A program made the position numbers and the translations under genes. Below are positions 1-9,548 of a stretch of DNA of 64,000 bases, piece by piece. The stretch is taken from assembly GCF_000230835.1 (NCBI RefSeq), contig NZ_CM001240.1:1558501-1622500 (forward strand). Direction: 5' to 3'. The notes below the pieces were generated by a model that worked only from the letters and a program-made list of their open reading frames with translations, did no database searches and was not told where the DNA came from. Within the stretch, counting starts at the first letter, position 1. Each line of letters begins with the position of its first letter. This DNA is from Clostridium sp. DL-VIII. Its GTDB lineage: Bacteria; Bacillota; Clostridia; Clostridiales; Clostridiaceae.

Positions 1-54
1 ATTTTAAGTAGTTTTTATCTTTTATCTATATAATAAATATGCAATAAAATTGTT

Positions 55-615
55 TTATTTATTCTTAAGTGATGAAATAAAGTCATCAATCATTACTTGA
101 AAGCTTTCATCTATATTTATTTCACGCTGGAAATATCCAAAAGCATGCAAGGATACAAAACCATGTAGAAGACTTCGTAAGGTTCGGCTCTTATGAACCA
201 AGAGAATTTCATCTTTAATATAAAATTCTAAAAGCTGACGAATAATATGAGAAGTTTCTCTTGCTAAACGAAACAATTCAGTATTTTCTGTACTTGGAAT
301 ACTAATAAAAAGCCCATAAGCAACGGTATTTTCAAAGGCAAACTCTTTGTAAATAGAGGCATATTCTCTTATAGCATCGTCTCCGCTCTTGCCAACTAAT
401 CTCTGCATTAATTTCACATTCAATTCATTTAAAAGATACACAGTCATTTCTGTTTTTAGGTTATCCATATTAGTAAAATAATTATATAAAGATTGGTATT
501 TTATATTTAATTCTTTTGCAATTTTTTGAAAAGTGACTTGATTAATGCCAATTTCATCTGCCAAAGAAAAAGCAATTTTAATAATTCTTTCTTTTGTTAA
601 ATTTCTTTTTTGCAT
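55..615 (-). CDS. TetR/AcrR family transcriptional regulator
   Basis: A 186-residue TetR-type repressor. The N-terminal helix-turn-helix lies at about residues 8-50 (TKERIIKIAF, then VTFQKIAKELNIKYQSLYNY), as expected for the family. The C-terminal half has a Leu-Leu-His-Gly-Phe motif (about residue 150) typical of the WHG-type ligand domain. The start is set by AGGAGTG just upstream. It is divergent from the efflux pump gene, and the region between them holds an inverted repeat, so it most likely represses that pump and itself, with release by a small ligand. The ligand cannot be told from sequence. Confidence 0.88.
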   Translation of the reverse strand: MQKRNLTKERIIKIAFSLADEIGINQVTFQKIAKELNIKYQSLYNYFTNMDNLKTEMTVYLLNELNVKLMQRLVGKSGDDAIREYASIYKEFAFENTVAYGLFISIPSTENTELFRLARETSHIIRQLLEFYIKDEILLVHKSRTLRSLLHGFVSLHAFGYFQREINIDESFQVMIDDFISSLKNK

Positions 616-654
616 TTGATTTTCACTCCTATAATCATACGTTATAACAGTAGT

Positions 655-745
655 TTAACATTATCAAATATAATTATCAAATTATAATTATAATAACAAA
701 CTATAATTTATAATTTACAAACTATAAAATATAGTTTATAATAAA
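655..745. promoter_or_regulatory. Divergent operator/promoter region between tetR and MFS gene
   Basis: Very AT-rich divergent control region. A perfect 8-base inverted repeat, AAACTATA at 719-726 and TATAGTTT at 730-737 with a 3-base centre, is the best TetR operator candidate. A half-copy (CAAACTATAATTT) lies upstream near 696-709, suggesting a second, weaker site. Confidence 0.6.
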
Positions 746-916
746 ATTGCGGATAAGAGATGACTAAGAAATATAAATAATGAACAATTTAGTGTTGTGT
801 TATTTAATAAAACTTTTATTGCTTACTATTCTATTTTATATTGTGCTATAAATATGATAATTATTATCAAAAAATCTTATCACATATTAATTTATACAAA
901 AGAGAGGAGTATGTTT

Positions 917-2110
917 ATGGAAATGTGGAAGAAAAATTTAATAGTATGTTGGTTTGGAATATTTGTGGCTGCTATAGGAATGAGTCAGATTGCCCCAGTA
1001 TTACCACTTTACATACAACATCTTGGCGTTCAAGATACAGCAACAATTACAAAAATTTCAGGAATTGCCTTTGGGATCACATTTATAATTTCTGCTATTT
1101 TTTCACCAATTTGGGGAAGTGCAGCTGATAAATATGGAAGAAAGCCAATGATACTTAGAGCAAGCCTTGGTATGGCAATAACTATAGGCTGCATGGGGTT
1201 TGCACCAAACGTGTATATACTCATAGGTTTAAGGCTACTTCAAGGTGTAATTACTGGTTACAGTACAGCTTGTACTGCACTTATTGCAACTCAAACTGAT
1301 AAGGAACATGCGGGATATGCGTTAGGTACACTATCAACAGCAAGTATTGCAGGTTCTTTACTAGGCCCAACAGTTGGTGGTTTTATAGATGAGATATTAG
1401 GACTACAAAGTGTATTTTTCATAACAGGGGCTTTACTTTTAATTTCATTTATTACAACGCTTATATTTGTAAAAGAATCATTTGTTAGAGAAGAGAAAAA
1501 GGTACTTACTATTAAAGAAATTTGGAGTTCTGTTCCACAAAAAAGCTTAACTGTTACGATGTTTTTAACTTTCTTTATATTATCTGTAGCATTATATTCT
1601 GTAGAACCAATTGTAACAATATATGTTAAGCAGTTATCTAATAATAGTTCACATATTGCACTTCTAGCTGGAATTACATTTTCAGCTTCTGGCCTTGCTA
1701 ATATAATTGCTGCTCCAAGGCTTGGAAAACTTTCAGATAAGATAGGAGCTCATAAAGTAATGTTAGTATGTCTTATAGGTGCAGTGATCATTTTTATACC
1801 ACAAGCTTTTGTGCAAAATACTTGGCAGTTAATGGGACTTCGATTTCTATTGGGACTAGCATCTGCAGGGCTTAATCCATCTGTAAATATTATATTAAAA
1901 AAAATAACACCATCTTCTCTTACTGGCAGAGTATTTGGTTTTAATATGTCAGCAGGATATTTGGGGGTATTTGGAGGTTCAGTCTTAGGTGGTCAGATTG
2001 CAGGAATTTTAGGAATGCAATATGTATTTTTTGTCACAAGTGCATTGTTACTTGCAAATGCAATTTGGGTATACTTTAAGGTTTATAAAAAACTCAATTT
2101 AAATGAATAA
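917..2110 (+). CDS. MFS multidrug efflux transporter
   Basis: A 397-residue major facilitator protein with about 12 hydrophobic segments. The MFS signature between helices 2 and 3 is visible as WGSAADKYGRKPMI, and a second copy, GKLSDKIGAHKVM, follows in the C-terminal half. This is the usual duplicated 6+6 layout of drug:H+ antiporters (MdtG/Bmr/Tet-like). A start at 917 is preferred because AGAGGAG sits about 8 bases upstream; an in-frame upstream extension to 797 has no ribosome site and would add a non-homologous leader. The divergent TetR gene suggests substrate-induced efflux; the substrate is unknown. Confidence 0.87.
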   Translation: MEMWKKNLIVCWFGIFVAAIGMSQIAPVLPLYIQHLGVQDTATITKISGIAFGITFIISAIFSPIWGSAADKYGRKPMILRASLGMAITIGCMGFAPNVYILIGLRLLQGVITGYSTACTALIATQTDKEHAGYALGTLSTASIAGSLLGPTVGGFIDEILGLQSVFFITGALLLISFITTLIFVKESFVREEKKVLTIKEIWSSVPQKSLTVTMFLTFFILSVALYSVEPIVTIYVKQLSNNSSHIALLAGITFSASGLANIIAAPRLGKLSDKIGAHKVMLVCLIGAVIIFIPQAFVQNTWQLMGLRFLLGLASAGLNPSVNIILKKITPSSLTGRVFGFNMSAGYLGVFGGSVLGGQIAGILGMQYVFFVTSALLLANAIWVYFKVYKKLNLNE

Positions 2111-2218
2111 TTATTATTAGATTGTTGGATAACTAATTTTTATAACAAGTATTAAACAATTCTTATTTAATCAATAACTTAATTCTATAAAAAATAAAAT
2201 GAAAAGGAAGATATAAAT

Positions 2219-2815
2219 ATGGAAAATTTAAAATTAAATGAAAATGAACTTATTAATGCGAAAAAAACTGCTCTTGTACTTATAGACTTACAAAATGGAA
2301 TTGCATCTAGAGAGCTTTCACCTTCACCTTATACAAGTGAAGAGATTATCCAAAATGCAAGCAAGTTAGTTAAGGCGCTTAGTGATAAAGGAGCGTTTAT
2401 AGTACTTGTAAGAGTGTCTACTATAGACGGTAAAGATATGGTTAAGCCAAAAACTGATTTAAAAGCTACTGGGATGAAATATCCAGAAGGCTGGGATAAC
2501 CTTGTACCTGAAATAGCAGATACTAAGAATGCACATATCATTACTAAGAAACAATGGGGAGCCTTTTATGGTACTGATCTAGACTTACAATTAAGGCGTC
2601 GAGGAATTGATACTATTATATTAGGCGGAGTTTCTACTAATATTGGTGTTGATACCACAGCAAGAGAGGCTTATCAACATGGATATAATCAAATTTTTGC
2701 AGAAGATGCAATGACAGCTATAACTAAAGAAGAGCATGACTATGTTTGTAAATATATCTTCCCTAGGATTGGAAAAATTAGAAGTACAAAAGAGATAGTT
2801 TCATCATTAAAATAG
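2219..2815 (+). CDS. Isochorismatase-like (cysteine hydrolase fold) protein
   Basis: A 198-residue protein of the isochorismatase-like fold. The first acidic catalytic position is in LVLIDLQNG (about residues 20-28), the lysine is in ITKKQWGAF, and the third motif reads [14 protein letters not shown]. In amidohydrolase members (nicotinamidase, N-carbamoylsarcosine amidase) this third motif carries the nucleophilic Cys; here it is Gly, as in isochorismatase-type members. A vinyl-ether hydrolase-like or other cysteine-independent role is therefore likelier than an amidase. It lies between the MFS pump and an MBL-fold hydrolase, all on one strand with about 50-110 base gaps. Start set by AAAAGGAAG. 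Confidence 0.8.
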   Translation: MENLKLNENELINAKKTALVLIDLQNGIASRELSPSPYTSEEIIQNASKLVKALSDKGAFIVLVRVSTIDGKDMVKPKTDLKATGMKYPEGWDNLVPEIADTKNAHIITKKQWGAFYGTDLDLQLRRRGIDTIILGGVSTNIGVDTTAREAYQHGYNQIFAEDAMTAITKEEHDYVCKYIFPRIGKIRSTKEIVSSLK

Positions 2816-2863
2816 AAATAAATAAAATAGAAACACAAATATTAAGAAGATCGGAGAATTAAA

Positions 2864-3511
2864 ATGAAAATTAAATGGTTTGGTCAATCATGTTTTACGA
2901 TAACATCTAAAAGTGGAATAAAAGTATTAACAGACCCTTATAAGAAAATGCTCGGTTATAAGTTGCCTGAAGAAATGGAAGCTGATATAGTATCTACAAG
3001 TCACAATCATAGTGATCATAATAATGTAGATGCAGTCAAGAGTAGCTTTGTACACATAAATGAGCCAGGAAGTTTTTCAGAACATGGAATAGAAATAAAA
3101 GGTGTCCAAACATTTCATGATAAAACTTCTGGATCTAAGAGAGGGAAAAATACTATATATAATTTTAAGATTGATGATATAAATATTTGTCATTGTGGTG
3201 ACCTTGGACATCTTTTAAATTCCAATCAGATAGAGGAGATAGGAAATGTAGACATACTACTTCTTCCTGTTGGGGGATTAGCCACACTTAATTCAGTTGA
3301 TGCTGTTCAAGTAATGAAGCAGTTAAACCCAACGATTGTTATACCTATGCACTACAGGACAAAAGCACTAGGGCTAGTTGGCTATATCTTTGGAAAGGTT
3401 GATAAATTCATTTCAGCTTCAGGACTAAAAGCAAAAGAGTATGAAAAGCTTGAATTAAGCAAAGCTAATATTAAAGATTATTCAGGGGTTGCTGTTCTTA
3501 AATATGATTAG
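2864..3511 (+). CDS. MBL-fold metal-dependent hydrolase (UlaG/UPF0173-like)
   Basis: A 215-residue metallo-beta-lactamase-fold protein. It opens with MKIKWFGQSCF, typical of the UlaG-like branch, and has the metal motif SHNHSDHNN (H47, H49, D51, H52), a second metal His in HCGDLGHLL and a third in IPMHYR. All metal ligands are present, so it should be an active Zn- or Mn-dependent hydrolase in the cytoplasm; no signal peptide is seen. It follows the isochorismatase-like gene after 48 bases and may be co-transcribed with it. The substrate is not predictable. Confidence 0.82.
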   Translation: MKIKWFGQSCFTITSKSGIKVLTDPYKKMLGYKLPEEMEADIVSTSHNHSDHNNVDAVKSSFVHINEPGSFSEHGIEIKGVQTFHDKTSGSKRGKNTIYNFKIDDINICHCGDLGHLLNSNQIEEIGNVDILLLPVGGLATLNSVDAVQVMKQLNPTIVIPMHYRTKALGLVGYIFGKVDKFISASGLKAKEYEKLELSKANIKDYSGVAVLKYD

Positions 3512-3637
3512 AATAAAAAAAGTCTACTTAAATTTTTAAATGTAGAAGGAAATGAGTAACATAAGATTTAGTTAATACATACTATATAACATAAAGATAA
3601 CTTTATAGTTATTAAAAAAACAAAAGAGGTGTTATGT

Positions 3638-3916
3638 ATGAATTCTTATATAAGTGAATCATATAATGGTCATAGCTATTACAAAATTAGCGCATCAAGA
3701 AGTAATTCGAATGTATCAGGAAGCAATTCTAGAAGTAATTCAAATAGCAATTCCAATAGTAATTCAAGTAGATCCAATAGTCATTCAAGTAGCTCAAGAA
3801 GCCATTCAAGCAGTAGATCAAATAGTAGTTCAAATAGTAGTTCAAGATCATGGAGTAATCCAAGTAGATCAAGTGAGTCATATAGCAGACCATATAGTGA
3901 ATCATATAGCCGATAA
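3638..3916 (+). CDS. Ser/Asn/Arg-rich low-complexity protein
   Basis: A 92-residue protein made almost entirely of Ser with Asn, Arg and His, in runs of SN, SR and SH dipeptides between residues about 22 and 80, ending in SYSRPYSESYSR-type repeats. No fold or signal peptide is visible; it is likely disordered. The start at 3638 is placed 7 bases after AGAGGT; a GTG 9 bases earlier lacks spacing. The next gene, 32 bases downstream, is a Ser/Thr kinase, so this is an obvious candidate substrate (inference). It may alternatively be a spore-coat or exosporium component. A second open frame over the same bases has no ribosome site. Confidence 0.65.
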   Translation: MNSYISESYNGHSYYKISASRSNSNVSGSNSRSNSNSNSNSNSSRSNSHSSSSRSHSSSRSNSSSNSSSRSWSNPSRSSESYSRPYSESYSR

Positions 3917-3948
3917 TATTTAAGATAAAATGGCGATAAGATTTTATT

Positions 3949-4662
3949 ATGGATAGGTATTATGAGGTAGGAGAAAAGGTAAGTGGATACTCTGTTCTTA
4001 AAATAATAGGTGAAGGCAGATATGGAATTGCATATTTAGGTGTCAATAACGAAGATGAAAAATGTGTAATAAAGCAATTAAAGAAAGAAATGCTTGAGGA
4101 AACAAGAAAAAAGTTGTTTTATGAAGAGAAAATATTGCAAGATTTAAACTATCCTAATTTTCCTAAATTTATATCAAAATTTAAAGATGAAGATAGGGAA
4201 GGCTATATATTAGAATATGTAGAAGGAAAAGTATTTCAAGATTTATTAGCTAGAGAACAATATGAATTTAGCAAAAATGAGATTTATAAAGTTGGGAGTC
4301 AGCTTTTAGATCTAGTTGAGATACTGCATAATAATAATATAGTACACCGAGATATAAGGCCCACTAATGTAATTTTGAAAGAAAATGGAGATATAGCATT
4401 AATTGATTTTGGATTAGCTCGAATTATTGATAATAAAAGGTATGTAAAAGATGTGGATTATTGGTTTATAGGTGACTTTTTAATTCATTTGTATTATTCA
4501 TCTTATAAAGAAACAGATGAAGAAGACAAACCCTGGTTTGAAGAACTTGACTTAAATTTAGAGGAAAAGATTTTCTTAAAGAAACTAATGAATATTGAAG
4601 AGAGTTACAAAAGCATTGAAGAGATAAAAGAACAACTTGATAAAATTAAAAATGTAAATTGA
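3949..4662 (+). CDS. Small Hanks-type serine/threonine protein kinase
   Basis: A 237-residue eukaryotic-like kinase catalytic domain with nothing attached. Visible: the glycine loop GEGRYG (21-26), the ATP lysine K42 (CVIKQLKK), a helix-C Glu near 60, the catalytic HRD (133-135) with N140 in HRDIRPTN, and DFG (153-155). No transmembrane segment or PASTA domain follows, unlike PrkC, so it is soluble. It is shorter than a full kinase C-lobe (about 260), with a reduced activation segment after DFGLAR. It sits 32 bases after the Ser-rich gene, and a 10-base inverted repeat follows it. All core residues are present, so activity is likely. Confidence 0.85.
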   Translation: MDRYYEVGEKVSGYSVLKIIGEGRYGIAYLGVNNEDEKCVIKQLKKEMLEETRKKLFYEEKILQDLNYPNFPKFISKFKDEDREGYILEYVEGKVFQDLLAREQYEFSKNEIYKVGSQLLDLVEILHNNNIVHRDIRPTNVILKENGDIALIDFGLARIIDNKRYVKDVDYWFIGDFLIHLYYSSYKETDEEDKPWFEELDLNLEEKIFLKKLMNIEESYKSIEEIKEQLDKIKNVN

Positions 4663-4674
4663 TATTAAAGATGG

Positions 4675-4713
4675 ACCATGTGATTGAGGAGACTTTTACT
4701 AATATCACATGGT
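4675..4713 (+). terminator. Hairpin after kinase gene
   Basis: ACCATGTGAT (4675-4684) is the reverse complement of ATCACATGGT (4704-4713). The T-tract after it is weak (TTTATCTCC), so it may be a weak terminator or an mRNA end stabiliser. Confidence 0.5.
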
Positions 4714-4759
4714 TTATCTCCTAATAGAACTCAAAAGATTAAATTGAGGAGGTATTATT

Positions 4760-5326
4760 ATGCCAAATTCAATCAAGATATTAGGAATTTATCCGAAAAC
4801 CTTCGTAGCAAATTTATATTCAGAAAGACCTTTTAGAATGATTGGGTTGATAGACGTTAGTATTGAATATATATACGGAATAGAGAGAGTTACTTTAGCT
4901 TATTTTAGATCATCAGGAACTAATAGTGGAAAGATAAAAGGCTTATGGTATCCTATTGTTGGAATAAAAACTCATACAGGAAGATTTACGGAATTTACAG
5001 AGTATTTAAATTTTGTCTTAACAAATACTACAAGAAGAGGAATGGCAGAAGAAGGCTGGCTGGCTAAATCTTTATTTTTTTTCAGTCAAGATGATGAAAA
5101 TCCTATAATTAGAGGCTTCTCAAACGGAAAACATTATGAAAGTCTTTTAAAAATAGGAGAAACTTTAAGAGATTTATATGAAAATAATAAATATGATGAA
5201 ATGTATTCATTAGACGCTGATGAATTAAACTTGGTAGTAACTTCAAAACAGATATATCAAGGTAATGAGCATACTCAAAGAGAAAATTTCGAGAAATTCA
5301 TAGAAGATATATTTAATGAAGACTAG
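4760..5326 (+). CDS. Hypothetical protein
   Basis: A 188-residue soluble protein with a strong ribosome site (GAGGAGGTATTATT then ATG). I do not recognise the family. It is mixed alpha/beta with aromatic-rich segments (about 40-60, 105-120) and an acidic C-terminus (EDIFNED). No signal peptide, Cys motif or membrane segment. It is followed by a clear terminator and preceded by the kinase hairpin, so it is probably monocistronic. Confidence 0.6.
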   Translation: MPNSIKILGIYPKTFVANLYSERPFRMIGLIDVSIEYIYGIERVTLAYFRSSGTNSGKIKGLWYPIVGIKTHTGRFTEFTEYLNFVLTNTTRRGMAEEGWLAKSLFFFSQDDENPIIRGFSNGKHYESLLKIGETLRDLYENNKYDEMYSLDADELNLVVTSKQIYQGNEHTQRENFEKFIEDIFNED

Positions 5327-5415
5327 TAATCTGTTAGATTAATTATGTAAATAAAGGTGTATTAATAATTCTTGTATAGAGAAAATTTAAATCTATTAAT
5401 ACAAGAACAAGTACA

Positions 5416-5464
5416 GGCATTATGGTTTAAAATTATTAATTTTGAATTTAATGCCTTATTTTTA
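5416..5464 (+). terminator. Rho-independent terminator
   Basis: GGCATTA (5416-5422) pairs with TAATGCC (5449-5455), followed by TTATTTTTATT. The loop is long (about 26 bases) and itself partly self-complementary. Confidence 0.6.
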
Positions 5465-5591
5465 TTATAGAGTAAGTATTAATTTTTAACATAAATGGAA
5501 TATAATAAAGATATAAAATAAAGAACAAAATAGTAAAAATAAAGTTAGTTATATACTAGCATGTAAATGATATAAATCATAAGGAGGAGTT

Positions 5592-6830
5592 ATGAAGGAT
5601 ACAAAGAAATATCTTCAAGTATATGGTGATTTTAAAATGAGAAAGCTTACAGAAGATGACTTAGAGCAGTTTAATGGGCTTTTGCGCTATGCTTTTCAGA
5701 TAACCATGGAGGAACTTTTGCGATCTGGCTGGACAGAAGATCAAATTATGAGAGCTAAAATGCCAATTCTTAAAAATGCTTATGTGCTTGGATGGTTTTA
5801 TCATGAAAAATTAGCTTCAATGATTGTAGTATATTCAATGAAGGTGAATATTCATGATAATATTTGTAAGATGGGCGGAGTTACTGGCGTGGCTACTTAT
5901 CCAGAGTATACAGGTAAAGGATTAATTCATTCACTAATCAAACAAGTTATTACTCATATGCATGAGGAAGGACAAACAATTTCTTTTTTATATCCATATT
6001 CGATACCTCTTTATAGAAAACATGGCTGGGAAATAATTTCTGATAAAATTACTTTTAGAATAAAAGATTCTCAGCTCCCTAAAAAAAGACTTGTAGAAGG
6101 TATGATGGAACGTGTGGATTTAGAATGCGAGGATCTTTCAAATGTACATGATTATTTCTCGATGCAGCGTCATGGAGCAATGATTCGTGATGAACTAGCG
6201 TGGGATGAATATTGGCGCTGGGATAGTGATGATATTATAGCAGCTATTTATTATAATAAAAATCACAAGCCTCTTGGATATTTAATCTATTATATTAGAA
6301 ATGATACATTTTACATTAAAGAAATGGTCTATTTAAATACAGAAGCACATCATGGAATTTGGAATTATATAAGTGCTCATTATTCAATGGTAAATGAAGT
6401 GAAAGGGTATAACTATTCTGGAGAACCAATGGCTTTTTTGTTTGAAGATAGTGAAATAGTTGAAACTATTGAACCTTATTTTATGGCGAGGATCATAAAT
6501 GTTCAGGAATTCATTTTAAGATATACTTTCTTAGATAAGTCAAAGAATTTAAAAATTAATTTTAAGATAAATGATCCAATAGCTTCATGGAACAATGGAA
6601 CATTTAGTATTTATTGGAGAGATGAAGAAACAGTATGTGAAAAAATTGAAGAGACTCATGCTGCAAACTTAGTAGAAATGGACATTCAAACTTTAACAAC
6701 CATGCTAATGGGATATAAGCGTCCTACGTTCTTATATGAATGTGGGAGAATGCAAACAGAATATTATATGTTAAAAGTTTTAGAACAGCTGATACCAGTA
6801 GAAAAACCTTATTTTTCGGATTATTTTTAA
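5592..6830 (+). CDS. Eis-type GNAT N-acetyltransferase
   Basis: A 412-residue protein with the Eis layout: an N-terminal GNAT domain, a second degenerate GNAT-like domain and an SCP2-like C-terminal domain. The acetyl-CoA loop is visible as VATYPEYTGKGLIHSL (about residues 98-113), followed by FLYPYSIPLYRKHGWE, typical of the family. The C-terminus ends with an aromatic stretch (YFSDYF), as Eis-like proteins often end in a free C-terminal carboxylate near the active site. Family members acetylate amines, in some cases aminoglycosides at several positions; the substrate here is unknown. Ribosome site AAGGAGG 8 bases upstream. Confidence 0.85.
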   Translation: MKDTKKYLQVYGDFKMRKLTEDDLEQFNGLLRYAFQITMEELLRSGWTEDQIMRAKMPILKNAYVLGWFYHEKLASMIVVYSMKVNIHDNICKMGGVTGVATYPEYTGKGLIHSLIKQVITHMHEEGQTISFLYPYSIPLYRKHGWEIISDKITFRIKDSQLPKKRLVEGMMERVDLECEDLSNVHDYFSMQRHGAMIRDELAWDEYWRWDSDDIIAAIYYNKNHKPLGYLIYYIRNDTFYIKEMVYLNTEAHHGIWNYISAHYSMVNEVKGYNYSGEPMAFLFEDSEIVETIEPYFMARIINVQEFILRYTFLDKSKNLKINFKINDPIASWNNGTFSIYWRDEETVCEKIEETHAANLVEMDIQTLTTMLMGYKRPTFLYECGRMQTEYYMLKVLEQLIPVEKPYFSDYF

Positions 6831-6918
6831 TTATATGAAATAGTGATTGTGCCTAAGAACTAATACACCACTATATATTTAATGATAAAGATTAGTTTGA
6901 ACATAGATTAAAAGTTAA

Positions 6919-6965
6919 AGCTAAAAAGTATCCCTGATTTTAAATTTTGGGGATACTTTTTAGCT
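6919..6965. terminator. Bidirectional terminator between convergent genes
   Basis: AGCTAAAAAGTATCCC (6919-6934) pairs with GGGATACTTTTTAGCT ending at 6965; A- and T-tracts flank both sides. It serves the acetyltransferase gene and the convergent CotS-type gene. Confidence 0.85.
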
Positions 6966-6981
6966 TATAAAATGAAGTTAA

Positions 6982-8046
6982 TTATAAGTTCACATTAAAC
7001 TTTTTCTGGACTGAGTCTATTATATTTAATGCAAAAGCGTATTGGAAATCGGTTTTTGAAGTTGCATTTGAGAGTAAAGTAAAAAAGGCGGATTTATTAC
7101 ATTTATGAATATTTCTATAGTAATCTCGTGAAATTCTCCAATATTTTTGTGGGAAACAAATATATGAAATTAGGTACCTTAGATCTGAATCTGTTAATTT
7201 AGAGGATTCGTTGTAAGTATTTAACACAGATAAAGCTAAATCAACATCCCATTTCGTATTCTCTCTTTTTAGCAGCCGGCGCATGAAATATGCAAGGTCT
7301 TTTGCACAATAATCCATTTTACATTTATCAAAATCGATTACCCAAGGATCAAGATCTGTTGGAAAGATTAAATTTTTATTTACATAATCACCATGACATA
7401 AAGATTTACTTAAATTAGAAGTATCAATTTTGTTTGATATATCTAGTGAAATTTTTGCAAGACGCAAATTCAAGTCAAAGTTTGAAATAAATTGTCTTGA
7501 AAAAGTATCTTTATATTTAAAAGATTCATTTGAAGCATGAAGTAAATCTTGAAAATGTTTTAAGGTTGATATGTAATAATCTTCAAAACTTTCTTTTTGT
7601 GAACTACCTATAATAGGTTGAAAATTTCGAGATTTTAAATGAATAGCAGAAAGTTTTTTTACAGATATCATAACATGATTCATATTATCAAAACTGCATT
7701 TTTCACCTTCTATCCAAGGAGTTAATATAAATAGCATATCTTGGTAGGATACAAAGCGATTATTATCAATAGTAGGTAAAAGCTTTGGAACTCTTATATT
7801 ATTTCTATATAGCCATTCAATAGCAGAATATACATAGAGCAGGTCTTTCAGATTATAGTAAACTTTTTTTAAACAATAACTTTTTTCTCCAGAATCTATT
7901 CGATATACCGCTCTCTGTTTATCAGTGTCTTTAAATTTTACTATTGAAATTCTTGAGTTTTGTAAATTATAATACGGCAAAACATTTTGTTTTACGATTT
8001 CAGGTGAAAGATTAGAATCTTGTAAAGATAAAGTTTCAGTATTCAT
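6982..8046 (-). CDS. CotS-family spore coat / aminoglycoside phosphotransferase-fold protein
   Basis: A 354-residue protein of the APH/choline-kinase fold. The Brenner-type motif is LCHGDYVNKNLI and the metal-binding motif is VIDFDKCKMDYCAKDLAY, the combination typical of clostridial and bacillar CotS/YutH/YsxE proteins. Family members are spore coat or forespore-associated; CotI/CotS homologues in Bacillus include active kinases. His, Asp, Asn and the second Asp are all present here, so kinase activity is possible. Start set by GAAGGAGTG 6 bases upstream. It is monocistronic, ending at a shared terminator. Confidence 0.8.
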   Translation of the reverse strand: MNTETLSLQDSNLSPEIVKQNVLPYYNLQNSRISIVKFKDTDKQRAVYRIDSGEKSYCLKKVYYNLKDLLYVYSAIEWLYRNNIRVPKLLPTIDNNRFVSYQDMLFILTPWIEGEKCSFDNMNHVMISVKKLSAIHLKSRNFQPIIGSSQKESFEDYYISTLKHFQDLLHASNESFKYKDTFSRQFISNFDLNLRLAKISLDISNKIDTSNLSKSLCHGDYVNKNLIFPTDLDPWVIDFDKCKMDYCAKDLAYFMRRLLKRENTKWDVDLALSVLNTYNESSKLTDSDLRYLISYICFPQKYWRISRDYYRNIHKCNKSAFFTLLSNATSKTDFQYAFALNIIDSVQKKFNVNL

Positions 8047-8279
8047 AAGTACACTCCTTCATAAAGAGATTGTTTAATTTAGTTCATATGCAAGATAAAA
8101 AACTTCATTAATAAATAATATTAAAATAATTTTACTAATATACTTAAAGTATTTGATAAAATTATAAAATTTCATATGTAAAGGATATTATTTTCAAATA
8201 ATTTGCAAATAATAAATATAGGCAATAAATAGAGGAATATAATGATAAAGATAGAATACATAAAAAGAGGTGAGAATAT

Positions 8280-9305
8280 ATGAATGTGAGGGAAAAAATT
8301 CAGAATTTTGAAAACTTGACATTGATTAAAGAAGCAGCCTTTTCAAAGCATTCTCGAGGAAGAAAAATTAAGGAAGAGGATGATGATATCAGAACCTGCT
8401 ATATGCTTGATAGAGATAGAATTATCCATAGTAAATCATTTAGAAGATTGAAACATAAGACACAAGTTTATATAAAAACATTTGGAGATCATTATAGAAC
8501 CAGACTAACTCATACGTTAGAGGTATCTCAAGTTGCACGAAATATTGGTATTGGAATTGGATTAAATGAAAATTTAATTGAAGCAATAGCATTAGGTCAT
8601 GATCTAGGGCATGTTGCATTTGCACATATTGGTGAAGAAGTATTAAACGAATATTTAAAGAATGGTTTCAGGCATAATGAACAAAGTGTGCGGGTAGTAA
8701 CAAAACTTGAAAATGACGGCTTAGGATTAAACTTAACTGAAGAAGTGATAAATGGAATATTACATCATAGTGGACTTGGGACAATAGAGGATATACTTAC
8801 TTTAGAGGGAGTTGTAGTTAAGCTTAGTGATAAAATGGCGTATCTAAATCATGATATTGATGATTCTATAAGAGCAGGTTTATTAAGCAAAGAGCAAATA
8901 CCAAAAGAAATAGTTAAAGCTTTAGGTGACAATTCAAATCAAAGATTAAACACATTAATTAAAGATTGCGTGAAAACTTCAACATATAATATAAATAATG
9001 AAATCAAAGAAGTTGGATTGAGTAAAGAAATTAATGAAGCGATGATAGAATTAAGAAAGTTTATGTTTAAAAATATATATTTAGGAGAGAAATTGAAAGA
9101 AGAAAGAGTCAAAGCACAATTTATAGTTAGACAATTAATTGAGTATTTTGAAAAAAATCCAGAAGAAATGCCTCGAATTTATTTGAGAATAACGGAGGAG
9201 GAAGGATTACAGAGAGGCGTAGCAGATTATATTGCAGGAATGAGTGATGATTATTGTTTATTACTCTTTAATAAGATATTTGTGCCTAAATTAGTTATAG
9301 ATTAA
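8280..9305 (+). CDS. dgt: Deoxyguanosinetriphosphate triphosphohydrolase-like protein
   Basis: A 341-residue HD-domain dNTPase. The N-terminal [14 protein letters not shown] and the HD signature [11 protein letters not shown] and [16 protein letters not shown] carry the metal ligands (H...HD). Family members split dNTPs into nucleoside and tripolyphosphate. Its length fits the short Firmicute Dgt-like group. In clostridia it commonly sits directly upstream of dnaG, as here (275-base gap), so nucleotide pool control is next to replication priming. Start set by AGAGGTGAG. Confidence 0.9.
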   Translation: MNVREKIQNFENLTLIKEAAFSKHSRGRKIKEEDDDIRTCYMLDRDRIIHSKSFRRLKHKTQVYIKTFGDHYRTRLTHTLEVSQVARNIGIGIGLNENLIEAIALGHDLGHVAFAHIGEEVLNEYLKNGFRHNEQSVRVVTKLENDGLGLNLTEEVINGILHHSGLGTIEDILTLEGVVVKLSDKMAYLNHDIDDSIRAGLLSKEQIPKEIVKALGDNSNQRLNTLIKDCVKTSTYNINNEIKEVGLSKEINEAMIELRKFMFKNIYLGEKLKEERVKAQFIVRQLIEYFEKNPEEMPRIYLRITEEEGLQRGVADYIAGMSDDYCLLLFNKIFVPKLVID

Positions 9306-9548
9306 CGGCAAATTATAATTTATAAGGTAATATTTAAGAGAATATATATAAATAAAATTTTTTTGATTAGAGGAATAGTCATTTAAAAATAAAAAGAGGA
9401 TTTTAAAATAAAAAAAAGAATTATTTAATAGCAATGTTATTCAATAAAAAAGTATTTTTAGACGGGTTGCACCTATAATTAAAATAAATAAAAAATTTAT
9501 AATATTTTTAGAAGGAAAACTCGTTATTATGTCGAATAATATATAATT

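Noticed and set aside
797..916. N-terminal extension of the MFS protein
   Set aside because: No ribosome site; the extension is not transporter-like and the ATG at 917 has AGAGGAG.
3740..3880. CRISPR-like or VNTR array in the Ser-rich gene
   Set aside because: The repetition follows codon-level dipeptides without fixed unit or spacers; it is coding low complexity. No CRISPR array was seen anywhere.
3654..3923. Ile/Val/Gln-rich frame over the Ser-rich gene
   Set aside because: Frame shadow of the repeat sequence; no ribosome site, whereas the Ser-rich frame has AGAGGT.
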